A DNA stretch of 22,694 nt from Rodentolepis nana (taxonomy: Eukaryota > Platyhelminthes > Cestoda > Cyclophyllidea > Hymenolepididae): the NCBI GenBank assembly GCA_900617975.1, contig UZAE01012319.1, positions 1 to 22,694 on the forward strand, in the 5' to 3' direction. Shown here in pieces: positions 11,301 through 21,100 of this stretch. The notes beneath the pieces were generated by a model. The model had not been told where the DNA came from and did not search any database. It saw only the letters and a program-made list of their open reading frames with translations. How positions within the stretch are numbered: position 1 is the stretch's first letter; each line of letters begins with the position of its first letter. A program made the position numbers and the translations under genes.

Positions 11301-11904
11301 ACTCACTAATGAAGTCGGATGACAGCAATTGTTGAAAAAACTGAAATTTAACAAATATTACACTGTCTTATCGAAGAACAGCAAAATCCAGTGATTGGAC
11401 ATTCCGCGAACAGAGTGGGTGTCCATGTGAATCGAATCTGTGACCGGTGAGCAATGCATAGGTGCCATTACATCAACAAAAAGCTGCATAACAGCAGTGT
11501 ACTTAATGCAAATTATGCCATAACAATACCGCAGGATAAAGGATGAAATGGTAATGCAAGATTATTTTTGTTCTCACGAAAGAGGTAGCTAATTCGAGTT
11601 GAGCCCACAAAAGTGGAAAAAGAATTCGACAGTGATATAGGGAAGAATTGCAATATTCAAAGTTGAGGCAACACAGGGAAACTACGTCCAGAATTCTTGT
11701 AAATAAGATTTAGAATGAACCATAGATATCCAAATAGAGGCCTTCCCAGATGTGTACAATTTAACAGTATGTTTCAGTGCACACTTCTGGTTGCAAATAC
11801 ACATCTTAGAGCGTACCAATTTATAAGAAATAATGTAATCAACCACCTGCAATCAGAAACCCAATGAGATACGAATAAAGATTATAAAATCTTATAGCTT
11901 TGGC

Positions 11905-11942
<38 letters not shown>

Positions 11943-12889
11943 CTTAATCATGAATTTTTACTACTAAATCAATTTTAAATAAATAAAAGAAATAAATTGA
12001 AAATATAGACTTAGTTAAGCAGGTTAGGATGAAATTTATAGATTACTAATTTAGTATGAAGAATTCATAAGCAAGAATAAAATTACTATAAAATACAAAG
12101 AAATATCAGTCAATTTTAATATTTAAAAATGTTGACTTGCCTGCTCCGAACCTTAGAGGTTCCATGAAGAGGTAGAGCCTGTTCACCAGGTCTGACCCAA
12201 AGGATGGGTCCATCATTACTTTGCTTTGGGTCCATCGAACAAAGAGATGACAACTTTCCCCACGGGAGAACCAAACCAAGGAAAGGATCTCTAGCAATCA
12301 TCTCCAGAATATCATCACAAAATTTCCCTCTTTCTTCACCCTTAGTTCCCACCAAACTGATTGCATGCATTGGACCGTAACGGTAACAACCATTGATATA
12401 AGTGCGGAAAGCATTCTCAGAGAATTCTTCGGCAGTGATCGTAAAGGAGGCATTTTTGGTTTCAAGTGGACTAGTTGAGACGATGAGATTGGAATGATGT
12501 TTACCAATATGATTAACTAATTCGGGCATGTGTTTAGCAGCGCCATGAACAATTCCAATGCAAAAGTATGAGAATGGTACGGAGATACCTTTCTTCTGAC
12601 GTTCAGTAAATAGTGATCTGAAAAATTTTTTTGTGAGAATTGAAACTTCATCTTTTGTAAGATGTGCTAACTCATGAGCATAGGCATGAAGGACATAGCC
12701 TCCACCATTTTCGTAATGTTCTACATAAAGCAAGTCGGAAAGATGACGACGAGGAGAAACTAGAACAGCTGGCTTTCGCGCCATTTGTAACATATGGTGA
12801 AGTGGATTGTGATTACCATTGCCATTTTCACCTTTAGGAGGGTTCATATGTTCGTATTTCCAACTAATTTCGTCGTATGGAAAACACAT
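7919..12889 (-). CDS. RSBN1: RSBN1 / DPY-21-type JmjC-like histone demethylase, gene model of three exons
   Basis: Join of 12889-12141, 10703-10340 and 8308-7919: 1503 nt, 500 aa plus stop. Phases agree at both junctions. The protein follows the RSBN1 (round spermatid basic protein 1, KDM9) core: [69 protein letters not shown], then [29 protein letters not shown], and finally RDNDIYFLP and [17 protein letters not shown]. Known of the family: nuclear Fe(II)/2-oxoglutarate dioxygenases; C. elegans DPY-21 and mouse ROSBIN demethylate H4K20me2. HAD (exon 2) and the His of VVHQF (exon 3) are plausible iron ligands, by inference. Vertebrate RSBN1 carries a long basic N-terminal extension that is absent here unless encoded by unseen upstream exons. 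The start is therefore less certain than the core. Confidence 0.92.
8309..10339 (-). other. RSBN1 intron 2 (about 2.0 kb)
   Basis: A GT-AG intron in phase 0. It holds the foldback element at 8669-8815; apart from short C runs (about 9152) nothing else is recognised. Confidence 0.85.
8669..8815. repeat. Foldback / MITE-like inverted repeat in RSBN1 intron 2
   Basis: GAGGTTTTCCGAAAATCCG near 8672-8690 pairs with the reverse complement of CGGATTTCGGGAAAACC near 8797-8813, with one-base indels. Inside, GGGCGGTTA at 8735-8741 is mirrored by TTAACCGCCC at 8783-8792. The unit is about 147 bp with nested arms. No clear target-site duplication was found. Confidence 0.5.
10340..10703 (-). CDS. RSBN1: RSBN1 exon 2
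   Basis: This 364-nt exon lies between acceptor TATATTGTAG (ending 10704) and donor CAG|GTAAGC (intron from 10339). It reads as one base plus 121 codons without a stop and carries three family signatures: [12 protein letters not shown], with an HxD motif that probably contributes iron ligands; [15 protein letters not shown]; and [11 protein letters not shown]...[10 protein letters not shown]. The segment between the second and third signatures (about 25 residues, Ser/Glu/Asn-rich, starting after LPKRLRTSS) looks like a lineage-specific loop, since vertebrate RSBN1 has a much shorter linker there as I recall it. It ends in phase 0. Confidence 0.92.
10704..12140 (-). other. RSBN1 intron 1 (about 1.4 kb, GC-AG)
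   Basis: It begins GCAAGT and ends TTGTAG. It contains the (TA)n run at 11910-11940 and otherwise unremarkable AT-rich sequence. Confidence 0.82.
11910..11940. repeat. (TA)n microsatellite in RSBN1 intron 1
   Basis: An uninterrupted alternating AT run of about 31 bp within the GC-AG intron. Confidence 0.95.
12141..12889 (-). CDS. RSBN1: RSBN1 exon 1 (GC donor)
   Basis: The exon carries the N-terminal half of the RSBN1 core, 249 codons plus 2 nt. The ATG at 12889 is preceded in frame by TGA at 12901-12899, so it is the first possible Met in this exon. The frame stays open to 12116, but homology fades after [16 protein letters not shown] boundary at AG|GCAAGT (intron from 12140) leaves the two bases AG, which combine with the first base of exon 2 to give Arg and continue into KAVNV. 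The nearby GT alternative (AAG|GTTCGG) gives the wrong phase. The intron is thus a GC-AG intron. Confidence 0.85.
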
Positions 12890-12935
12890 TGTAACTGTTC
12901 ATTAGAAAATATTTGCTCAAATTGCTGTAAAATTA
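12890..12935 (-). other. Candidate splice or trans-splice acceptor upstream of RSBN1 ATG
   Basis: On the minus strand, TTAATTTTACAG ends at 12925, 35 nt before the ATG at 12889, and looks like a 3' splice site. Because TGA lies in frame between it and the ATG, it would join a 5' UTR exon or, if the organism is a flatworm, could accept a spliced leader. A second AG (AACAG) lies 8 nt nearer the ATG. Confidence 0.3.
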
Positions 12936-14781
12936 ATGGAAGCCACTAGAATCAACATTGCCAACAATTTTTCAATAAATTAAAACAATTTTCAAATGAC
13001 CTTTACTTTTCTCAAAAATACAAATATCCAATTATAATTTTATACATATTACATATATTCGTAATATATTTTATTTCAAATTTGAGAATTGTGTGCTTTT
13101 ATTTATTGATTCCTAACTTAACCTATTTTAAAAGGCAAGTTAGATTGCTACAAGACTAATTCGTTGGTAAATAATAATTGCTCATTAAATACATAATTTG
13201 AGAATTTTGATAAATGAAAATAAATTTATCCATGTTAATTACTTTGGTTGTGGTTATTTGTGAGCTCTTGACTTGTTCTTTTTACATTTTATTTATTTAC
13301 TTGATCTGTTGGCAATTGTGAACTGTGATAAATATCCATTGCACATGATTTCTATTTACTTTGGGAAATTCATAATATTACCCATTTATGCCTCTAAGTT
13401 TAGTTTTAATTTGATGCTCTGAAATTACCAACTTCTTTCACTCATTTGTGGCAAATTAATCGCTATCAGTGTTGAATAAATGGTACGTCATTAGTGCAGA
13501 CTTCTCTGCCAACTAGTAATCAACACAGTATGTATTTCATTAACCAGCTTTGTGTCATTGGCCAAAAGATTTGATAAACTCTTTTTATTCCAATATTCCT
13601 CAGCATTCTGGAGGTTTGTTAAGTAACTTAACTTTGGAAATTTTGTCATAAAGTATTGTTTGGATTTTAGCAAATGATTATTTGTGAGGCATACGATACA
13701 TGTATCAAACGACTGTGATATAACTGAAATTTATAAATAAATAAACAAGCCGGACATTTAAAAATATATATTCCATAAATGGGGTATTTCATTACTTAAT
13801 TATTTCTATCATAGTGCCCAATCGCAATTTGACTACATTTCCTACTTCATAGTTCGTACATATGAATGTTTCAAATTAAAAGCTCAAACTCTATTTGTTT
13901 GTTGAATCATCACAAAAGTTATCAACATCAAAATAATTTTAAGCAAATGACCGTATTTCCACTGGCTGCAAAATGTATACTAACCAAGAATTCGGAGAAT
14001 GTTGCAATTAAAAAAAGCAGAATCATAATTTTTGAAAAATCTTAGACATAGTGAAAAACGTTACGGCAACGTACAAAGGAATGAGAGGAAGATAATCAGT
14101 TCTAGCCTATGACGATCAGGTTATCTCAATTGATAGGACTACATAATAAATTGCTACCCCATCCTGTTGCAGCTGACTGTGGTCAGATATGTTCGCCATC
14201 GTGAGAGCCATCCACGAGGTGGAAGAAGGAATTTATTATAGATGACGAAGAAGACATTTAAATACAAGTTCATCTCCTCAGTTTCTTGTTTACAAAGAAC
14301 TTAACTTTCTGCAATTTTGGATTTATAGTGAATGCAAATAAATTTTGGGAAACTATAAATTTGGTTAGTAAAATGGGAGTTGGAAAGCAGCACATTGAAA
14401 TTCCATATTACTTTCATAAATTTAAATTACTCACCTTCAAGTTACTTTATCTGCATTCTCACCAACTAACTTGGATCTGCATTGTTAATCCCCACGATCG
14501 GAGTCTTTGTTGACGTCATTAAGACTGGTACACCTTTAAATTCTGTTTTGAAGTCACATCACAGAGACATATTCTGAACACAGGAAGTTTTAAGTACAAT
14601 GATCTCTAATGAACCTTCTGGTTGACCTCAAAATCGCATTGGTTCTTAGTAAAAGCAATTCACGCTACAAGGTTCATTACGCGAACCTTGATCCATTGAA
14701 GTCATTTCACAAAGGTGACTTAACTGTGTTCATTTCCTCTGAGCTATTCAACATCTTTCCAATAACACCAAAGCCAGCATC
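12925..14781. other. Divergent intergenic region between RSBN1 and the ankyrin/TRPM-like gene
   Basis: About 1.9 kb of AT-rich DNA that should contain both promoters. Visible items are the candidate acceptor at 12925, a short plus-strand ORF at 14189-14245 and the CRE at 14511. No conserved protein frame was found. Confidence 0.6.
14511..14518. promoter_or_regulatory. Perfect CRE palindrome TGACGTCA
   Basis: The full 8-bp cAMP-response/bZIP element lies 264 bp upstream of the ATG at 14782. It is the only complete copy noticed in the window. CREB/ATF family proteins bind this palindrome when it sits in a promoter. Whether the transcription start lies nearby is unknown, and no TATA box was identified with confidence. 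Confidence 0.35.
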
Positions 14782-15108
14782 ATGTCGTTACCATCTATGG
14801 GCGCCTCGTCTGTGACCGGTGGCAGACGAAGGAGTACCTTAAGCTTCTTACGGCGGTTCAGCCGACATTCAAGCCAACCGAATGAACAGACAATCCCCAT
14901 TTTGGGGGCAGTCATTGATGCTGATGGGGAAGTCAAACATCTTGAGACTGGTGATGATGCTTTCTTTGAATTTACAGCAGCAATAAGTGATGCTGATGTG
15001 ATGAAATTAATTGAGACGATTCGAGAAGATGATGTAGATAAATTTTCGACATTTGATTACAAGCTTATTGAGGAAATTTCAATGAATGTGAAACTAACTG
15101 ACTTGCCG
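14782..15108 (+). CDS. Exon 1 of the ankyrin/TRPM-like gene
   Basis: ATG at 14782 (context CATCATGTC) opens 109 codons ending in phase 0 at CCG|GTAAGT. The first ~35 residues are Ser/Arg-rich and likely disordered (GGRRRSTLSFLRRFSRHSS), with RRRS as a possible kinase site. A more ordered acidic segment follows (FFEFTAAISDADVMKLIETI, then REDDVDKFSTF), predicted by eye as helical and leading into the ankyrin repeats. An upstream exon or start cannot be excluded, but the frame preceding the ATG shows no conserved protein. Confidence 0.7.
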
Positions 15109-18100
15109 GTAAGTAAAACTTGTGACATTTACTAATTTAATTAGAAATTTGTCTGAATGTAAGTATTCCGAGGTGAATTCCCTAGTTTATTGATATATAA
15201 GATTTATAAATAAGATTTTGTGCCTCTGTTAAAGTTGTGGAGTATGCACCTCAGTAATTCAAAGGCGTCAAGACTGGAGCAGTTACTCTCATTCATTGGA
15301 TTTTCATTGTTTGCCAAGTAGACAAAATTTCTATGATTCGGAAGTAATTATGAACCATGCAGGCACAACCTGTCGTTGCTCTAATCGTTAAATTACCTCG
15401 AAGTTGTGTGAATAGGAGTACCACAGGTGAAAAGGAATATTTCGCTTATGTTGAATTAGTTTGGGTTTATGCAGGAAGAAAGGGAGGTAGAGGAAGGCTT
15501 CTTTTCTCCATATTGGGACGATCTCACAGCTGCCCGTACCGATTGTCTACACACGGCGTATTCTGGTTACCATTTTTAACCAACACTAACTTCCACCAAT
15601 ATGACAAAACATGATCCTTCAATATTTTGAATCATTTCTCCCAAAAAAGAAACTTGAAGTGGCATTTTATCTAGAGGAGCCCTGCTAGCCCAATATAAGT
15701 TTCTCTGTCAGTTCTAATAGTTTGAGGTATTGTTTGATGTTTAGTATCCTTTGCCTTCTCAACCCTCATTAATAGTAATCAATAGGTGAAATTTTTAAAT
15801 GAGTAACAGATGACTGAGTAATAGGTGCATCTTGAATAATCCGAAACTGAAATTCAACTGGATGTCGACTCTTCGATAACTTGACTTCTCTCTTAGTATC
15901 ATTTCAATCCCATCGACTCTGATAACAATTAGTTCAAAAATGTTTCTTTCAGGCTCGTAGCTATCTGGCAGATTCGTTTTGGAAAAGTTTGAATTGTATT
16001 GGACTTCTCCACTTGGTCTGTCTTCTGTCAGCTCATTCAATCCTCGATATTCTTCTGCGAAGAAAGACTCCCTTTTCAATGACTGAGGTAAATCCTCCTA
16101 ACCCATCACAGGTTTTATTGTAAACTCACAATTTTTAGCCGTTGCGTTAGTTGTATAAATATAAATATATATTTATATTTATATATGTGTGTGTATATAT
16201 TTTGCGTGAAGTGTTTTCCTTCAATAGGAAAGTGTGACACCAGTTCACATCTGTGCAGCTCTGGGAGATTATGTGGGACTTCGAAAGCTACTTGACGCAG
16301 AATTTCCACACCTTACTCAAGACCAGGTACGATATCGAAATTCAAATGAGCTTACTCACTTACTAACTACAATACTTGATCGTGTTCCATTCTCCTAGAA
16401 AGGTGTTTGAAATGGAACTGTACTGTAATACTTGGCCAAAGGGTATTTCATGCTCTAAATTGAGATGCTCAGTTGATAATGTTGAGAGATTAAATTCATT
16501 CCCAGTGTGGATATTAACTCGGGACACCACCAAGAGCAAGCAGCATTGAGATTGCTCAACATACTCATCCGACGATGTGCACCTTCGATAATTAATGTTT
16601 CTTTTATTGAGTAGTGTTTAAGAGGGCTCCTCATTCAACACGAAGTAATAATACCGTACATATGATATTTATTCACCCAGTTTCTGATCACTTGGCAATC
16701 TGCCTTTGGGGGGGTGGGAGGGGGATGACGAATTCTCCTTGAATTCAAATTTGCCAAGTTTGTCTATCTGGTCAATTATAAACAGAGGTATAATTGAGTA
16801 AAGATGCTTCTTCCACTGTTTATAGGTAGTTGCCAGTATGATACTGCATTCATGCCAAATTCAGTAAAAGACAGACGTCATTTCTACAATATTGAAACAT
16901 CAAAGTGAAGTGACAAAGACGCACTCCATTTTTCGTAAAAAAATCAATACAAATTGCTATTGAGAGTCTATGTAAGGCGATATTCGAAGGCATTGAGACC
17001 CAGAATCAACTTACTTCAGAGTTCCATCGTCAATGTTAGTGTTGTGATGAGAAAAGGGAACCAAATAACCACCCATCCGATTAAGCGCCCTTGATGAGAA
17101 ATAGATACTTCAAATTTTTTAATTCCCAGCTTACTACTAAAAATGAACCCGATTTCGAACGAATTTGACAACTTCTGACACCACACTTTGTTCTCTTATT
17201 GTAGCTCGGACGCCTACCCCTTCACTATGCTGTTCAAACTAATCTTCCGACAGTGATAATGCTACTAGCCATAGATACTGGTCAACTGGATGCAGTGGAT
17301 TTTGTAAGTCGGGGAAAGTTACTTGCAATTCAATGTCTCTGTCATTATCAATGTTGATACAATCCTGTGTAAAAGACACAACGAGCAATCATGTTTCATC
17401 CAATTCTGGTGAACTTTGGGCAACTCCACTAGATATATGCAGTGCAGACGGTTTAAGTCTTTCAAAAACCTGGAATATTAAAGTAGAAGTTAGTGCATTA
17501 ATGGAATTAGGTTTCGAACTTCGTATTATAAATTAACCACGAGAGTATATTTTCACGTGGGATGAATAAAAGATTATGTAATGACGATTTGGTAATGGAT
17601 TAGCGGAAAATACTAGATCAAACAAGCCTAACTGGTTGTCATTATGCTCTCAAATCATGAATGACACACACACACACACAGGCACTCACTTGAGTCTTTA
17701 CAGCGAAACGTCTGATGATGAAAATGGAAAAAGTAAATGGGAACCTGGAGAAAACAGAGTCACAAAAAGTAGAGGACATTGGGGTAGGCGAAAAAGGTCT
17801 GGCATGGACACACAAGAACTTGAAGTTATTTTCAACCCTTTAAGATAGACATCTGGGGCCATGATTAGGTAGCAATTTAGATCAAATGGCAAAGGTTGTC
17901 CACTTCGAAATTTGTTTAAATGTACTCTTTTCCATTTTTAGGGAAATAGAAAGCCTCTGATGTTTTGTCAATATCATGACCACGAAACTGTCAGAGGGTA
18001 CATAATTAAACTCATCGAATCATTAAATTATGAGAAAATTGATAATGGTCTGGGAAATGAGAATAAAAAAGACTTACAGGTAAGTTCGTTTGCGATGCTC

Positions 18101-21100
18101 TTATCTGTTAATATTTGTCCTCAAAAACTTCAGACAAGAAACATAAACTAAAGAAGATTATTTGAACTTAATGTTTAAAGACTTAACTAAGACAGAATTC
18201 CAATCACTTGGAATCGACATAATGACATCCGGAATTGAAATGGAAAGATTAAAATGGCACTTTGGTTCACAGTATGCAGTTCTTAAGCTCTCTCAATGCA
18301 ATTCTCGAAATGATTAGCTGCAATTCTTGAGTAAAGACCACTGAAAGGTCATATACGAGTCACGAATTTCAGTCAAGTTGAATGACATCAGATGACCGCC
18401 CTTAATGACTAGACGAATGAGGTCTTCATGATCAATCTTTTAACAAAACCAGCCAATGTGATGAACCAGTCTATATAACTTTCCTCCGACTTCGTGTTTA
18501 TACTAATTTGTTTACCCGAACTTCATAGAGAACGTACAAAATCATATCTTTGTTGCTTTAATTAATTGAACAATGATTACGCCTACTTTTCATTCTCACA
18601 GGATGCGATAGTACGCGATGCTCACTGGAAGTTACCCCTGAACTTTGAGGCCTACCTGTGCACTAAAATAAGGCCAATGTACTGGTAAGTTAACGAGCAC
18701 ACACACACACTCACACCGCACACAAGAAATTAGGAAGTTGGTTTATTATACTTCACTTTTTCGAGATGTTCGGTTGCCCCCTTATAAGGCCACAAACTGA
18801 GCCCTCATGAAGAAGAAATAATGGAAGGGATAAGTCTGGTGCTTGAAAGAAATAATTGGCGTTCTGTAGAATTTGAATACTGGGTAAATTACTGCCCTTC
18901 CGTGTGGCCAAGAATGGTATCGATGTTAACTTCATTGGCAATTTTGCATGTTTAATTGCAAGCTTAAAAATCCAATAATCGATAATTTAGTGCAATGGGG
19001 AAGAAGCTTGGGGCTTCTCTCGAGGGCGCCGAAGATATCCAATTTGGCTTCCTCGCAAAATTGAATTCGGAAGAGTGGAAACTTGAATGTCCAAGTGTCT
19101 TTTTCTTAAATGATTTCGACAAGGAGTAACCAACGTCGAGAAATGAGTGAATTTGTGGAAGCCCAAATGGTCCAGTGAAGTTAAACTCACAAGTCTGAGA
19201 ATTTATTGATCGATTTTAGAATGTTGAGGAGTCTATTTTCCTGGTGGGAGATGAATGACAATTTATTATTATTATTATTATTATTTCAAATTGCAGGCTT
19301 TATGATATTTATCATTAGCCCTTAAACTTTGACTTCAGCTTCCCCCATGGGTGGAGGGTACATATAAAGCTGTTAATTAATAGCAGTTCATTAGCTGTCT
19401 TCTTGCTTCCCAGCCTCTCTGGGGTTCCGTCGTTGTCTTTAGGGTTGGACACNGCTGAGTAGAAAGAGAAGAGTTCAGAAAAGACACCTGCACCAATGTT
19501 TGCTTGATTTTCTATGTATGACCCATCAGTGAAGACTTGGAGTCATTGATCTCCAGGATAGTTGACATTGATTGTCTCAAGGGCCAGTGAGCGCATTTGC
19601 TCTGGAGGGGTGTTTGATTTCCTGAAGAAGTCAAGCAGTTGGGCGCAACTCACTACATCAGTGTCTGCTAATATGTTCATGGGGAGAGAGAGGCTTTTTG
19701 GTTTTTCATCGATTTGTAATGCTTTCTTCAGTTCTATGGCTTTCTGTATTAGACCAGATTGCGTTTTCAGATGTCTTGGTCTATTCTTATGGGTGCTGAA
19801 GAATTTATATATGGGAATGCGCAGTAGCATCTCATACAGGATCAAGTCCTTTTCTTTGATAAGGGAACCTATTGTGGTGCTTCCTGTAACTAGGAGCATT
19901 GCATCAAAGTGTGTCAATTTTATCCCTCTAGTAATTAGTCGTAATGCTTGGTTGTGTGCCTTCCCGAGTGGTTTGAGAGTCACCTCTGTGGCTGTAATGA
20001 GTGGCTCACAGCAATACAACATTATTGACTGAATAAACATCTTGTAAGTGATGTTGAGAGTTGAGAGTGCATTGCCCCATACGCTACCAGCAAGACGCTT
20101 CAGTGCATTCAGTCTATTGGAGACTCGTTCTGCTATTTTAGCAATGTGACTTTTCCACGTTAGCTTTGCGTCAAAAGTCATTCCGAGATATGTGAACTCA
20201 TTGGTTTTTTCTATGGTAGTATCCTTGCCATGAATGAGCAATGGAAATACACGACTTCAAAACTCGGTTACATGGACTAACAACGATGAATAGTCAGTAA
20301 CAGTAATTTGTCACAATGTCAGCTGAATGTATAATTCTTTTGTACCTTCTTTCTTCTCTATTATTTGTTTATATCAAATGGCAGGCGCTTGATAGTTATC
20401 ATTACCCCTTTAGCTGACTTCGGGCTTCACAGGGGGAAGGAACATCAAAGTAACAGAAAGTCGTGGGGTGGGGAACAGAAGAGTGATTTACAGATGTAAA
20501 AGAGACAGACACAAAGGCAGAGAAAAGGTAGGATGAGTATTGTGGAAGTGGTGGGATAAGGNCCTTCTTTCTTCTCTATTATTTGTTTATATCAAATGGC
20601 AGGCGCTTGATAGTTATCATTACCCCTTTAGCTGACTTCGGGCTTCACAGGGGGAAGGAACATCAAAGTAACAGAAAGTCGTGGGGTGGGGAACAGAAGA
20701 GTGATTTACAGATGTAAAAGAGACAGACACAAAGGCAGAGAAAAGGTAGGATGAGTATTGTGGAAGTGGTGGGATAAGGTATACAGTTGGTCCATTTTAG
20801 TTTGAAGCCAGAAGTCAATTGCCAGTTAACAGACTTTTTTTGTCATATGAGTATACGTTGCCCAGGGTGCACCACGTGGAGGTAAGTCTATCGCATACCC
20901 CAATCGATAGAAGATTGTTATGCTATTAAGTGGTGTAAATGAAATGCTTATATAAGGAGTGCATATATTGATAGATGGGTGGATGGATCTAAGACTAGTT
21001 CCGTTAGGTTGAAAAGAATTTTTAATCAGTTACTTGCCTACAGTCTTAACAGACGCGAATACTGTGAGTGTTCAGGTGATTGTGCTCTCCATGAGAAGTT

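Larger units (their letters stand above)
18685..20956 (+). other. Intron joining the ankyrin part to the SLOG part (about 2.3 kb)
   Basis: It is bounded by GTAAGT and the NAGNAG acceptor at 20954-20959. About two thirds is transposon-derived: LINE remnant 19263-20270, SINE 20579-20901, and the assembly duplication between them. If exons 5 and 6 belong to different genes, the missing gene end and start must also lie here, and neither was seen. Confidence 0.5.

Noticed and set aside
12106..12507. Minus-strand frames of 63 and 69 codons inside RSBN1 exon 1
   Set aside because: They are alternate-frame readings of the RSBN1 exon and lack conserved motifs.
13491..13673. 60-codon minus-strand frame upstream of RSBN1 as a possible missing N-terminal exon
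   Set aside because: It ends at its own stop, has no good donor, and does not resemble the RSBN1 N-terminus.
15357..15614. 85-codon frame starting MQAQPVVALIV, resembling the TRPM VPVVALIVEGG strand
   Set aside because: The likeness is limited to a few residues, lies before the ankyrin exons, and the genuine equivalent is in exon 10 at 22506.
15795..16079. 94-codon minus-strand frame in intron 1
   Set aside because: It lacks an ATG at its start and has no splice context or recognisable family; it could be chance.
17333..17536. 67-codon plus-strand frame after exon 3
   Set aside because: It lies wholly downstream of the strong exon 3 donor at 17304 in intron and shows no conserved sequence.
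17636..17848. 70-codon frame with a charged Lys/Arg/Glu-rich end, possible alternative last exon
   Set aside because: The usable acceptor (TTTACAG) gives a phase that does not match exon 3, and the phase-0 reading stops within four codons.
19562..20032. 156-codon plus-strand frame
   Set aside because: It is antisense to the well-supported reverse transcriptase frame and is explained as its shadow.
20975..20990. Acceptor at ATAG|ATGG as the start of exon 6
   Set aside because: Joined to exon 5 it creates TGA at the split codon; it would only work if exon 6 begins a separate gene.
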